A stretch of DNA of 64,000 nucleotides from Aphis gossypii (Eukaryota; Arthropoda; Insecta; Hemiptera; Aphididae): the NCBI RefSeq assembly GCF_020184175.1, contig NC_065533.1, forward strand, positions 58,442,351-58,506,350, written 5' to 3'. Under the pieces are notes generated by a model. That model was not told where the DNA came from. It worked only from the letters and a program-made list of their open reading frames with translations, and made no database searches. The stretch's first letter is position 1; each line of letters starts with the position of its first letter. Below, piece after piece: positions 10,937 through 23,235 of this stretch. Made by a program: the position numbers and the translations under genes.

Positions 10937-11724
10937 TAATTTCGTAAGTAGCTAATTAAGAATTTAATAATTTAATTTGACATTATAATATTTATTTCTC
11001 AACATTAAAGGTTTCCCAAAGATCAAAGAAAAAACTGGTGGCTAAGTATATTAAACTTGACAAGTGCTGGCCAGTGGGATAAAATTTGTTCAAACCATTT
11101 TAAATCACAGGATTATTATGTACATGGTTCAAAAAAAAATTAGTATATGATGCAGTACCAACTCAAGATGTTTTGAAAAAGTAAAATTATTATTCATTTA
11201 TTTAAATCACAATATTTTAAACAAAATTATACATAATATATATATATATATATTTTTACAGTAAAGATGAAAATGATTCAAATCAGATTCAATCACCAAA
11301 AACACCACTGTATCAATCTAAAAGGTACCTAACTGATAAATGTGTAATTTAAATATGATACTATTTTAAAACAATATTTGATTGTTACTTCCATACAGGA
11401 AACTATTTTCTAGCTCATCTGTGTCCCTTAGAAAAGTATTCTGTTCTTCGTCAAGATTTGGTGACTTGACTGAAATAGATTTTAGTACTCCTCGAAGATC
11501 GAAAAAAAATTTTCAATTTGTCCAAACAACAGTGTCAGATCTTCGACAAAAGAACAAATGTCTAGTTCAAAAATGTCATAGGCTCGAACAAAAAATTTGT
11601 GAATTGAATATGATAATCAAAGATCAAAATGACAGGCTATTACAAACTAATTCTGCAGCTGTTAACTGTAAAGTAATATAAAAATATAATAAATATTCAT
11701 TTTAATACTTGTTTTTAAACATAA

Positions 11725-11906
11725 ATATACATAAGGTGATTCTAATTTTACAATTCAAGTACTACTCAATGCTGTGTTTTTCAAAGTAAAAATTTAAAAA
11801 CTAATGAAAATAATAAAAATATCATTAAAAAAATGTTTTATATAGCAATTTTAATTTCTGTAAACACTGAGTGGTTCATGATAAAAGAGAATCACTTTGT
11901 ATATAA
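11725..11906. mobile_element. Small MITE-like inverted repeat in a P-like gene intron
   Basis: The left arm (atatacataaggtgattct..., then an actactcaatg segment) is matched in inverse by the right arm (...cactgagtgg..., then agagaatcactttgtatat). Arms are about 45 bp and about 75 percent alike. The unit has no coding frame and sits in the intron before exon 5 of the P-like gene. Flanks are TA-rich, compatible with a TA target, but unproven. Confidence 0.55.
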
Positions 11907-13547
11907 TATTAAATAATATAATATACAGGGTGTCCTAAGTCTATTTACTAATGCAATAACTTTTTCTATTCAATATTTTATTTATTATATTATATTATAT
12001 TATATTAATTGTTACTGTATTTTAATACCATTTGTTATTTTTGTTTGTGTCTGTTAACCATTTGTCAAAAAAACAATCGGGAGTGGAATCTTAAGGTGAA
12101 AAAACTTCAGAAAGACAAATACGAAGATCAGAACTGGAAAAAAACCTGTTTTATGTTATTCAATATATGTTAATCTTATATTAATAATAAATTATAATTT
12201 TATGTTTCATAATGTGATTTTATTATTACCTGTGATGTGAATGATTTATTTATTTGAGCATGGTCAATTTAAAAGTTATTGTGTTTTATGGTATGTTAAT
12301 TATCTTAAATGAATATCTTTCAGGCATTAGGATCAGATATTCTTGACTATATTGTTGCTGGAAAGAGACCTAATACCTATAGTGAAGAAATTCGAAAATT
12401 TTCGGTAACTTTGCAATATTATTTGCCCAAGACTTACATGTATGTTAGAGAAAAGTTTAATAACATATTGCCTCACCCAAGAACGTTAAGTCGTTGGTAC
12501 ATGGCCATTGATGGCCAACCCGGGTTTACTAAAGAATCTTTTGATACATTGGCTGATATTGCAAAAACAAAAGAAATTCAATGCGATTTAGTGATTGATG
12601 AAATGAGTATACGAAAACAAATAGAAATGGATAGTAATCGAAATGTGTATGGCTTTGTTAATTTGGGTGTCACAAGTACTGAAAATATGGATAAAAATAT
12701 ATTAGAGGCAAAAAATTCTTTAGTTTTTATATTAGTTGGAATAAATGGTTACTGGAAGTTGCCCATTGGTTATTTTTTAATTGATGGCTTGTCAGGTAAA
12801 GACAGGGCCGGCCTTCTGTTGAAAGCGTTTAATAAATGATACTGGAGTAAATATAAATTCTTTAACTTTTGATGGAGTATCAGTAAATATATCAATGGTT
12901 TCAACTTTGGGAGCTGATTTAAATAACTCACCATAAATTATAAATCCACATACAAAAGAACCAATCTATATTTTTCTAGACGCCGCGCATATAATCAAAC
13001 TTGTTAGAAATGCTTGGGGTGATCGTGTATACAAAAAAAATGAGAACAACAAGACAGTGGAAGTAATAAAAGAACTTGTAAATTCTAAAGAAGAATTAAT
13101 TAGATGGGATTACTTAAAAAAACTGTATACAATAGAAAGTGAAAAAGGACTAAAAGTTGGTACAAAGTTGACAATAAGACATATAGAATATTCAAATGAA
13201 AAGATGAATGTAAGACTTTCCGCTTAAACATTAAGCAAAAGTGTAGCAGACGCATTAATGTTTTTAAAAACCAATGAATCTTATTTTAAAGATGTTGATG
13301 TCACAGTTCAGTTTATTCAATATATGAATAATGCCTTTGATATTTTAAATAGCCGAACTCAATTTTCTATCAATCCATATAATAAACATATATCAATTGA
13401 TACAGTAAATACTTATAGACAATTTACAATTGAATTTACCCAATATGTAGAAGGTCTTAAGTTTGTTAAATATAGAAATGAACAAAGAATTGTCACAACA
13501 GTTCTTAATTCAAGTAGGAAGACTGGATTTATTGGTATGATTATAGG

Positions 13548-14550
13548 TGTAGGCGCCCTCACTCGGGACTACCCGAAGGACCACTCGACATATCGAGAAT
13601 ATACAAGTTGGAGGCATTGGCCATAACCTTTAAACGCCGTAAATGGCAATAGATAGGCAACCCTAGCCTTCGCCTGAATGTTGGCAAGTCGGCAACCTAA
13701 TGTCCACTGACCGAACGAACGGGAGAGAACGGGAGGGAATTTAGGAAAAGTGCAAGTTGATTATGGGGAGGGGGCTCGGTGGTCGGATCGATATGGTGCA
13801 ATGATCACCGAGCTTACACAATTAGGGACAAGACTTAAATTACTGAAGTCTTGAGATGTTGACGAAGAGGTTGCTGATCTGGGCGACCTGGGCGGCCTCC
13901 CACACACCACGGCGAGTGCTGGCGGTCTTACGCGGGAGTTGAACAGCACGATGACCAGACGAAGGTATCGTAATCGACGAGTATGCTATGTATAGTGTTA
14001 CGTACTAACCTTCAGTAGGAATCGATGTAATGACATTCACACACGACAAATCGGATGATGAAGAAGATCGCAACAAATAAAAAACACCAATGATTTTACG
14101 CCTGAATGGCGAGACAAGTATAATGAATTTCGTGTCGCATTGACAACGAATGTAAATAATAGGTATAACAATATAATAACAATAATTGCTGTGATGATTG
14201 CGCTCAATGCGACTTACAAAAAAAACGAGCTCAGCATAATTATGAGAGAAAAACAATAATAATAATAATAATAATTAGGGCGTTGGCCGCATAATAATAA
14301 AAACAATGATAAGAATAAATAATGATATAAAACAACAAATAATGATAACGGACAGCAACATCTGACCAATAAATTACATAGATAACATATACGACAACGA
14401 TAATAAATGAACAAAACAATTATAATAATTCAACAAGTAACTATGGTGAGGTGGATGAAAGAGAAGGGAAACGATTAAAAGGAAGAAGATAAGGAGACTG
14501 GTCGTCGTCGGGCATGGACACTTGGTTGCGCTAATTGTTTGGCGCGAACA
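13548..14550 (+). mobile_element. Solo LTR, family A, target duplication ATAGG
   Basis: The 1003-bp block begins TGTAGGCGCC and ends GGCGCGAACA, is bounded by ATAGG at 13543-13547 and 14551-14555, and has no internal retroviral genes. It shares many blocks with 58880-59918: ccgaaggaccactcg, tggtgcaatga, ggcggcctc, tcttacgcgg, gattgcgctcaatgcgact and gggcgttggccgca. TG...CA ends plus a 5-bp duplication mark an LTR left after recombination between the two LTRs of a retrotransposon. It interrupts exon 5 of the THAP/P-like gene; short frames inside it are accidental. Confidence 0.93.
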
Positions 14551-14620
14551 ATAGGCCTGAAAAATTCAATTAGTTTGTTCGAGTTCATCATAAAAAAAAG
14601 TTATATGATATATACAGGGT

Positions 14621-16600
14621 GATTTTTTTATCGTGAACCAATTAATATCTCGGGAAGTATTAGGAATTTTGAAATAATTTTTTTTTTTAACTTTCTAAGT
14701 TTTACTATTTTGCACTTTGTTACAATTTTGATAATTTTAACTTCCTCCCTTATTTGATAAAACACGATCAATTTTCGATTTTCAAATTGCAATACCTATT
14801 TTTGATAACGAAAATCTATAAACATACTGAAAAAAATAATTTTAACATTTATAGAATTTAATTTGAGTAATCCGTTTGCGACTTATTAATGCTTCAATAT
14901 TCGTTTAATTTACTGCTACTGGGCAATTTCACAAACCCAACAGTAAAAACCAGAAGTCAAAACGAAATTTTATCTCAATTTAACAATACCTATAACGGTC
15001 ATCATCGATAATAACACAATAGATAAACAATACTATGTCCAATCTTCACTCCCACCGGAACAACCAGTCTGAGCCAGCACGAGCAACGCTAGCCAGCAGC
15101 GGCTGTATCAGCTATAAGTATAAAAATAACATTTTATAATTTACCATCATGGTTACACATGGTTACTGATTCGTGGTATAAGTTCTTATCACGTATTAGT
15201 AGATAAACGATAATAAATGCCGGCAAACTGTTTCTGAAAACATGTGGTTATTGGTTAATCGTTAATGTTAGTTTCCCATTATCAAATATTGAATATTTAT
15301 TATTATTTATTAATTAATTACTATTCTTTGAATGTTTAACCAAAGTATACGTTTTAAGTAAATACTAAATTATGTGTACCTATTACCTATTTAAAATATA
15401 AATTAAAGTTTAAGCCATTATTCTAATGTATACCTATTGTACATATTTTTTGATGGCGTTTTAATGTTGTAATTTGGTTAACAAATTTGAAGTTAATTAC
15501 TTCTGTCCAATCAGAAATATTATTATGTATACATTATTTATGGAAATCAGATTTCATACTTTGCTGAAAACTTTATTTGTATAATTTATTGGTAAGTTCA
15601 ATTTAAAATTAATATATTAGAATTTTATTATTTTTTTTTTAAGTGATTTATACATATTATTGACAATAATAACCATGGTTTAAATATTTTAATTTTATTT
15701 CAGTGGTAATTAGTAGAGTTTATATAATTAATCAAAAAATACAGTGAACTACATGATAAGGCAGCTCAATTTGACCAACAATTAATGCAAATTTACATTG
15801 CTTGCTACTGGTATCTAATGACTATAAAAGAATAAAATATTCATGTTCTTTACATATTATATTTTAATCTTCAAACAAACTAAACAATTTATTATGTAAG
15901 TATGAATTTATTTTATGAAATAAATAATTTGATGTTAATCATAATTTTTGCTATTTTTTAGAAAATTAATTTTGTTTTCTTTCAAATTTCAACTGTAATT
16001 AGTTGTACTAACTTTTAATTCAAATATCTATAACAACATTGGATGAACAAATACAATTTGTTATTGGTTAGTCACAGCAAAGTACATTTCACCTGATAAC
16101 TTAATAAGTATGATAAATATTTTTTTTATATATATATTGTAGAATAAATTATTTCTATAAATAATTTAATGTTTTTTTTTTTGGTTGCATTCATAAAAAA
16201 AAAAAAACAACGCAGCAGCATCAAGACCAACTACTTCTACATTGTAAAATTTGTTGATCGTTACATTATTAGTTATTTATATGTTTAAATAATTAAGTTA
16301 AGTTATTGATTTACTATTTTCCATAATTAGGGCTATGGAGTTTTTATTACCTAAATTGGCAAATTGAATTTTTTTTTTTAATAATACTATGATAGTGTCA
16401 TTTTTTATGCAATATTAAAAGATTTTTGTTCCATAAAGTATTAATTAAAAATTACATAATTTCAAAAAAAGTGTAAATATGAATAATTTTTTAGGGCATC
16501 CATAGCCCTAAGAATATGTTGTAATCTAGAATACATAATATAAAGTATGTTCAATGTTCATTTAATTTTTATATTTATCTAGGGTAGTGGACATGTTAAG
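14621..16600. other. Gap; possible repeat end at 14622, no gene
   Basis: The P-like frame stops resembling its family where cagggtgatttttttatcgtg begins (14622), a sequence style typical of repeat ends; no inverted partner was found. Further on the stretch is AT-rich with poly-A/T runs (for example 16188-16206) and one GC-richer patch (15050-15115). No frame shows recognisable motifs. Confidence 0.5.
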
Positions 16601-17242
16601 CAGCGCCGGATAGGCGAGGTATCGGCTCACCGAGTTTTAGGATTTTAACCGGCCCATTTTTCAATAAGTTTAATTAATTCATATTTATATAGGTACTTTT
16701 TTTAGTTTTTGACTTCTAACAAGTTTTTTTATAACCCTCCAATAATATTACATTCTGAATAGAGCTGCAAATAATGTATTATTTTCATTTATCTGAAGAC
16801 ACTTGGTCTTGTAAGTCCTATATTTAACTTAAGTTCGTATTTGGAGGGGAGGTAGATTTTCAAGTACTTCTTAAAAATAATTATTTGTTAACTATTGTTC
16901 CTAAAAGTTTAGATCGTTTCCACTCAAAACTGTTACATGTAGGTATACTAGGATGTCAAAAGTTGGAGAACTTCTACTACCTACATAAATACCTATATTC
17001 TATAGACTAAGTATTAAATTGTTGTTATTCAATAGACTTTATTTTTATTGCAATTTATAATATCATCATTCATCAACTAGTTTTGTATACTGTATAAAAT
17101 AAGCTTTAATAGCTATTCATATTTTAATAATAACATGATATCATAACTACATACAATATATATAAATTATATACATATTATTAACTGGTGTCTGGTCGAG
17201 ACAGTTTTGGACACATTGCGCATAAATATATAAATATACAAA

Positions 17243-17925
17243 TTAACAAATATAACATTTATAACATATTAACAATATAACAAATAAACATGTTATAGGT
17301 ACATAAAAAAAACCTTGCCAAACTAATAATAAATATTTATTACAACAATAATTAAATATTAATTTAAAAAAATTAAGTGATTCTGACAGTTGACAACTTT
17401 TTGTGGACACTTTATCAATGATACTTTCATTATCCAAAGACATCAAAATATCTTTCTCTACGGACATAATTAAAATGTTTCTAATTTTGATTGAGATAAA
17501 CAGTTCCTAAGTCGATTTAATACATATTTTAATTTGGAAAACGTAGTTTCACACCTTACTTGTGTACATGATAATGTCAACACAAATTTATGTTTTAAAC
17601 TAAACAGTAAAATCCAATGTAAGATGAAAACTAATCTGAAAAAAAAATTATTTTAGATAATTAATCAAATTAATCTATTTATGTATCATATCTACAAATA
17701 TTATGATTATTTATTACAAATATACTCTTTAAATGCATATTTTAATAGCATATTTAGTGATTCTTAAAGCATAAATATATGCATAATTTAAAAGTTTTTA
17801 GAGCATGAAGTTCGTAGCACTATACATAACGTCTACTATTGTGTATTATAATATAATTTCAATAATAATTATTAAATAAACTTACCTTTTTGGGCGCTTT
17901 AACAAAAGATAATTTGGATTGTTTA
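17243..17925 (-). pseudogene. hAT transposase C-terminal dimerisation region plus end of exon 1 (outer element)
   Basis: On the minus strand the piece nearest 17925 (SKLSFVKAPKK) ends at a GT donor (about 17886) and is the continuation of the exon at 22161-22263. After an intron, the exon from about 17640 reads TQVRCETTFSKLKYVLNRLR then NCLSQSKLETF, the ERSFSxLK-type dimerisation helix of hAT transposases, followed after a stop by MSVEKDILMSLDNESIIDKV. The BED/TTF finger and the whole catalytic domain are absent. This fits an internally deleted gene. Confidence 0.75.
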
Positions 17926-17964
17926 CAGGCACGGCACTAGAATTTTTTTCTAGGGGGGGCAGAG

Positions 17965-19045
17965 TGTGGCAAATATTTTTTTTACATGGGCTAAAATTTT
18001 TTCAACAAATGCTGAGGTTATTTAAATGAAATATAAATATTTTTGTATCATATAACATAATATAGCTATAAGCTATAAAGTACATACGTTTTTATATGTA
18101 TGCTCAGAGAGTCTAAACAGATAATATAACAAACTTTTGAATAGTTAAAAATGTTTTTAAGAATAATGTCAAATATTTTTTTGTACCTTATGTAATAAAA
18201 TGTCTAATCACAGACCTTCAACAACTATACCTATTCATAATGATGACATGATATACAAAAATGATAAGTTCTTTATGACTTAATATTACATACCTTTGTG
18301 AATGAATATTATGTTTCTTTTACTTACCTACATTTCATAAGTATAAATTAAAGTAATTGTGTTTAGTAATGAACAATTTGTTTCAATCATCTTTAAATGA
18401 TGATTTTGGACGTTATTTGTTTATTTTCATCTAGTAATTAGTAATCAATATAAAGTAATAAAAATATAATAAAGATTTTTTCTATTTTACAAATTTCACA
18501 AACACATTTTTTGAAATTGTAGTAAATTTTTTCCTTATTAGACAAATAATAAATTTAATTTATTCCTCAATTTGTTTAGTTGTGACAAATATATTATATA
18601 AGCTAAATATTGATATTTTACACAATATCTGTTTATGCACCAGGTACAGTAAACATTTGAAAATCTTAAAATATTGAAAAAGTTAACAAAAATGTACACA
18701 ATTGCACTGATATCAGTAACAATACAATTTGTTTAAATAAAAACTTTTGATTACCTTCCTAATATTTAACTAGTAAATTTCAAATTTTTATTCATTAACA
18801 TTTTTAAATTGGTATTTGCATAGTAGTGTATGTATTGAAGTACCTACTTTATATTTTTTGTTGAATTTTGGAGGTAAAATAGTTCATATATATACATTAA
18901 AACATAGATACTTTAAGAAATCCTTTTTTATTAATTATCAAGTAATATGTGAACTAATTACCATGACAAATAAGATTATAAAAATAAAAAAATAAGATAA
19001 ATGAATTAATTATTTTAAATAAGATACAAGAATACAACAAACATT
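17965..19045. other. 3' noncoding part of the inner hAT
   Basis: AT-rich; I see no gene or array. It lies between the left end of the element and the stop region of its minus-strand transposase. Confidence 0.6.
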
Positions 19046-19049
19046 AATT

Positions 19050-21509
19050 TAAGTTATAATATTCTTCTGTTTTGTGAATAGCTGCAAATTTATCAACAAA
19101 ACTTCTAAATCTAAGTTCTTAGCATTTTTTTTTCTATAGATAAAATTGCTATATTTGTAAGCCTCTTTTAGTCATTTTATTTCTCATGTAATTTTTAATT
19201 TGTCTCAAACTGGAGAAAGTTCTTTCAACCCCAGCACTAGATGGTGGAATGATTATGGATATCGTACAGAGTATATACATTTCAGAAAAAGCTAATTTAT
19301 ATTTTCAAGTAATTGCATTAAATCAAATATATTTTTTATCTGAATATTTTTTCAACTTCATGTCGTTTGATAACTTTTGTAACTAGTTTTAACTCTGATT
19401 CTAAGCTTTCTATATCTAACTTATAATGTTCTGCTAAAGTTTAATATTTGATAAATTTAAAAATGAGTCACTTTTTGGGTTGAGGGAACTGATACCTGTT
19501 AAAATTGCATTATTGTCTGAAAATCTTCTGTTGAGTTCATTAACCATTCGATCAAGGACTGGAAAAAATATCATTGTCTTTATATCGTTATATTACTAAT
19601 TTTTCTATTTTCAGCAGTTGCTACTTCAGTTAGATATGAAGAAAATTGTTTAGGAAGTTTGCGGAACCTTGTTTCTTTAACTGTTTCATTAGGGAGTTGA
19701 ATGTTATTTTTTTGTGCACATAATTCAACTTCTTTCAAAAGATCTTCAAATTTGTTTGGTGTATTTCTTAAATCCATTAGAAAATTAATTAATGATTCTA
19801 CTAATATACAGCTAGAACCCAAATCTGAATCTGGTTTTTGTAAATAATCTGATACAATTTTTATCTCACTAAATGTATCACAAAATAAGTAGAGACAAAA
19901 TATAAATTCAAAATTTATGTGAAATAATAGTGATTTAGCCTCCATTTGTTTTTCACTTTTGGTTTCTAGGCTTATTTGATGTAATAAAAGTAATATCATT
20001 GGAAATGTTTTTTTCACAGCGATGCAAGCAGAAATTTGACATATCCATCTAGTTTCACAAATCCTTTTTAGTTCCATATTTTCTTTTTTTGGTAAATATT
20101 TATATTGAAGTTCTATGAATTTAGTATGAACAGTTGACCTACTTACAAAGTTGTACAATTGTTGAAGGAGGGCAATAAATGTTTCTATTTCAGGTATATT
20201 TTTACATACATCAACTATCACTAAATTTAATCTATGGTTAAAACAGTGTGTGTAGAGCGCTTGAGGAACATGCTGTTGAAAAATTGATCTAACCCCGTTT
20301 TGTTTTCCACTCATCACGGATGCACCGTCATACGTTTGAGCTATACAGTTTTTTATATCTATTCCACAGTCTGTTAGTGTTTTATTTATGTAGTTAAAAA
20401 GAGCCTTTGCATTTAATTCATTACAAGGTACATACCCTAAAAATCTTTCATTCATAGTATTATTGTGATAATAACGAACCATAATAGATAACTGCTCAGT
20501 TTTGCTGATGTCTTTTGTTTCATCTGCAAGAATAGCAAAATATTAGCTTCTTTAACTTCTTTTGCAATAGTTTCTAAAACTAATTTACTCATTACATAAA
20601 ATAAATCATTTTGAATAGTATGATGAGTATATTTTGCATTTTTTGGTAAAACATCAATTTTAGCTTTAAATCTTGTGTCTCTCCTAGCAATAAGTTCTAG
20701 AAGTTCTAAAAAATTTCCCCTGTTAAGGCTTTCTGCCCCTTCATCATCACCACGTTGGGCATATTTTGACAGGCTGTGAATAATAATATTTCTGCTATAA
20801 CTGATATGTAGTATCGATTTTCTTTAACTAAAGATATATTTTTCTCATTTAATGTTGACAAAATTGATTTTGTTTTTTTAGAGTTATTATACCCTTCCCA
20901 CTTCATCATGCAAGTTTTATGCATACATGATTTATTATGACCTTTTATTCCTGCATTTTTATCAAGAGCTTTTTTCCAATTTTTAAATCCAATTTTATAA
21001 AATGGTGAATTATCAGACTCAGAAGAAAAAAATCTACAAGGAAAACAATAACAAGCATTATTTAATACACTGTATTCAAGCCAAGGATATGATTTAAACC
21101 ATTCGGGACGGAATTGTCTCCATTCTTTTCCAAACTTGGATTGTGGGTAATTTTTTAAAATTGGTTGGGTTGGTTGATCACTAACTATATGTGTTATATC
21201 ACTAGGTCCTATTTTAGATACGTTTTCTATTTGAATCTCAGTTACCTGTTTTTGATATAAGTGTTCAGGATCAAGGTTTTTTATTTCTTGTAGATCGTTT
21301 AACTGTTGACAATCATCTGAATCTGATGAATGATTATCAGAACCAACACTACTGTCATAATTGCTTTGTACTTCCCATTCTTCATTTTCTGTTGCATTAT
21401 CGACTTTAAGTTTTTTATTTGTTGTGGTTTCTTTCTCTGCATTTATTGCATATGAACTTGGTCCAAAAAACGAATCAATTTTTCTCACTCTACTACTGTC
21501 TTTACTCAT
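19050..21509 (-). pseudogene. hAT transposase, ZMYM1-like (TTF finger, DUF4371-type), frameshifted
   Basis: The likely start is the ATG at 21509 (MSKDSSRVRKIDSFFGPSSY). Domains in order: an acidic N-terminus; a TTF-type zinc-finger region (FRPEWFKSYPWLEYS, ACYCFPCRFF, GHNKSCMH); a QRGDDEG...NRGNFLELLELIARRD region; the RNase H-like part (LADETKDISKTEQLSI, then QTYDGASVMSGKQNGV, then HCFNHRLNL and CETRW); and the C-terminal dimerisation motif PPSSAGVERTFSSLRQIKNY (about 19160-19260). Frameshifts near 20770 and 20545, and stops after 19580, make it non-functional as read. The order and spacing match the ZMYM1-like hAT transposases common in insects and vertebrates. Confidence 0.9.
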
Positions 21510-22160
21510 ATTAGAATTAAATATTAGTAATATAAAACAAACAAAATCCAATTTTTTTAAAAAGCACACGACGAATTAACGTTGACGCACACGAGCGCAT
21601 GACAGTATGACACTCAAATACACTGATGTCTTATTCAGTATACACTGTGTAGTGTGTAAGCGTATACATATCGAATATAAACATAATAAACAATTCGAAA
21701 ATTACGTCATGTAATAATCTAATAAAATCCCAAATGCTTTAAAAATAAAAATAATTATAATTGGTTGCATATAACAAATATACAATTATAGGATTATCTA
21801 ATGTAATAATCTAATTTTATTATTATTATTTTATTTTCTACCTATTTAAAAATAGACAGGGCGTTGCATGTTGACGCATTGATACGCCGCGTCGCACGCC
21901 CATATAAAATATTAATATTAATATATCAGTTTTTATAACGGCAAAAACTTAAAACACAAGTCATCGAAAATACAAAAGTATTTCATAAACTAAAAATTTT
22001 TAAAAACTAAAAAGGAATATTTCATAAATTCTTTGATGTAGCTCTTATTAAATAATGTTTTATTATATCGTACATATTTTTTAGGGGGGGCTGGCGAAGG
22101 GGCTGGTCTGTTTTCTGGGGGGGCTGGAGCCCCCCCTTGCCCCCCTTGGCGCCGTGCCTG

Positions 22161-22263
22161 ATTGTTTAGGGTCACTTCCAGCAGCTTTGCGTTCAGCATC
22201 CCGTTTTAGCCTTAACTTTTCCGCTCCTCCTTTAACGTTCTTTGATTTATCTTTATACATCAT
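22161..22263 (-). pseudogene. First coding exon of the outer hAT transposase (5' half)
   Basis: The minus strand starts MMYKDKSKNVKGGAEKLRLK at 22263, runs through KQ at the inner-hAT target site, and then passes into inner-element sequence. A basic, glycine-lysine-rich N-terminus followed by a SKLSFF-like segment is usual for this hAT subgroup. The exon resumes on the other side of the insertion at 17925. Confidence 0.75.
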
Positions 22264-22289
22264 AAAAAATAAAAATATACTAAATACTG

Positions 22290-22305
22290 ATCAGTGATCA
22301 CTGAT
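22290..22305. repeat. 16-bp perfect palindrome upstream of the hAT start
   Basis: atcagtgatcactgat reads the same on both strands and lies about 30 bp upstream of the outer hAT start codon. It could be a protein-binding site, but the function is unknown. Confidence 0.5.
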
Positions 22306-22902
22306 GAGTATAAAGTAAAAAATAATAATGTGTCATATGTGTGTGTATGTAGTGTTAAGTGTTTAGTTTTAGACCGTTTAGTGCGAAACTGCGACTGTGC
22401 GAGTTTGTGTACAAGTACAATGTATACACGTACCTATTAACCGATAATAATGGAAAAACCCGTAGATTTATAATCGTCAATCGCGATAAGGCCGTAGGTA
22501 TGCCGTACTGGTTACTATAAATTATTTTATATGCTATTAAGTATTAATAGTTAATATTTAATATTTAATAACATGGCCTATAGATTGGAATGGTTGTGAC
22601 TGTGATCAGTGGAGTATTTTGTATTCATACTTTATTGTACAGAGTTTGAGGTATTCAAATATTTTCAGCCTTGTATTACTAAACCGGCCCAAATTTTAAG
22701 CGGCCCACCGAGTTCAACTCGGTAACTCGCCGGCCCTATCCGGGCCTGATGTTAAGTGTTAACATTTTTTATTAGTTATGACCTTACCCAAATCCTGCAA
22801 AAATTTGCACTACGGAAATTTGTTCATACTCTAGTAAAATTATTGACAACTAATGTGTTTATTGCCTTTAATAATTTAGTATTGAATTAATGTCCAATAT
22901 TT

Positions 22903-23189
22903 GGTCTATTCACACACAAGATAGTTTTGATATAAAATGCAAATTATACATTATACAAAAAATATATCCCAGAATACCTAATATTTATAAATGGAAAGTC
23001 AGGTAGGCACTATTAACAACTGGCTCTGGGCCTATAGCCTCGCATCAGATTAACAATACAGGACTCACTTCTTTGATGCACAAAACATTGTAATATCAGT
23101 CTGATGTAAATCAAAATGACTTACTTATTCTATTTTTTTTTAACTAAATGAAAACCTTAAATGATAGGGGCATTGTAAAAATGTATAAC

Positions 23190-23220
<31 letters not shown>

Positions 23221-23235
23221 ATGTGTGAATAGACC
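22903..23235. mobile_element. 333-bp MITE with 13-bp perfect TIRs
   Basis: ggtctattcacac (22903-22915) is matched exactly in inverse at 23223-23235. TTT triplets lie directly outside both ends (22900-22902, 23236-23238), compatible with a 3-bp target duplication as in PIF/Harbinger elements. There is no coding frame inside; a 27-base poly-A run lies near the right end. The superfamily is a guess from TIR style and duplication length. Confidence 0.7.

Larger units (their letters stand above)
7641..14620 (+). pseudogene. THAP/P-element-like transposase gene, interrupted by two insertions
   Basis: Exons can be joined by GT/AG sites. Exon 1 is 7641-7705 (ATG start, ...NYDKLSFHS), exon 2 11011-11180 (FPKDQRKNWW, CSNHF: the C-terminal half of a THAP zinc finger), exon 3 11262-11334, exon 4 11399-11672 (a leucine-rich coiled coil), exon 5 from 12324 (HPRTLSRWY, DGQPGF, then LVIDEMSIRKQ, which resembles the first acidic motif of P-type transposases). 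In exon 5 a frameshift near 12830 and stops near 12936 and 13225 kill the frame. Exon 1 is cut at its splice donor by a 3.2-kb transposon (7706-10936), and exon 5 by a solo LTR (13548-14550), after which the frame resumes (LKNSISLFEF) until about 14620. Known role of the family: cut-and-paste transposition. The THAP finger appears to have lost a cysteine (YCGSSS). Confidence 0.85.
17926..22160 (-). mobile_element. Inner hAT element, target duplication ATTGTTTA
   Basis: Ends are caggcacggcac (17926) and, in inverse at 22160, caggcacggcgcc; both are followed by a G-rich run. Perfect 8-bp duplications ATTGTTTA lie at 17918-17925 and 22161-22168. The 4235-bp element carries one transposase gene on the minus strand and lies inside the first coding exon of another hAT: deleting it and one duplication makes that exon read through. 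Confidence 0.95.
16601..22748 (-). mobile_element. Outer hAT element, internally deleted, target duplication ATGTTAAG
   Basis: The left end (16601, cagcgccggatagg) and the inverse of the right end (22748, caggcccggatagg) match, as do inner parts containing accgagtt and ccggccca. Perfect 8-bp duplications ATGTTAAG flank it (16593-16600 and 22749-22756), as expected for hAT. About 1.9 kb is its own sequence; the rest is the inserted hAT at 17926-22160. Its remaining coding parts are only the first exon and the C-terminal dimerisation region of the transposase, so it was probably a non-autonomous deletion derivative before it was hit. Confidence 0.93.

Noticed and set aside
14005..14414. Two overlapping minus-strand frames rich in Tyr, Ser and Leu
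   Set aside because: They lie wholly inside solo LTR family A, come from aat/ata runs and are not shared as frames by the other copy at 58880-59918.
22081..22263. A 60-residue protein ending in SSPPRKQTSPFASPP
   Set aside because: Only the first part is the outer hAT exon; the proline-rich end is read-through into the G-rich end of the inserted hAT.
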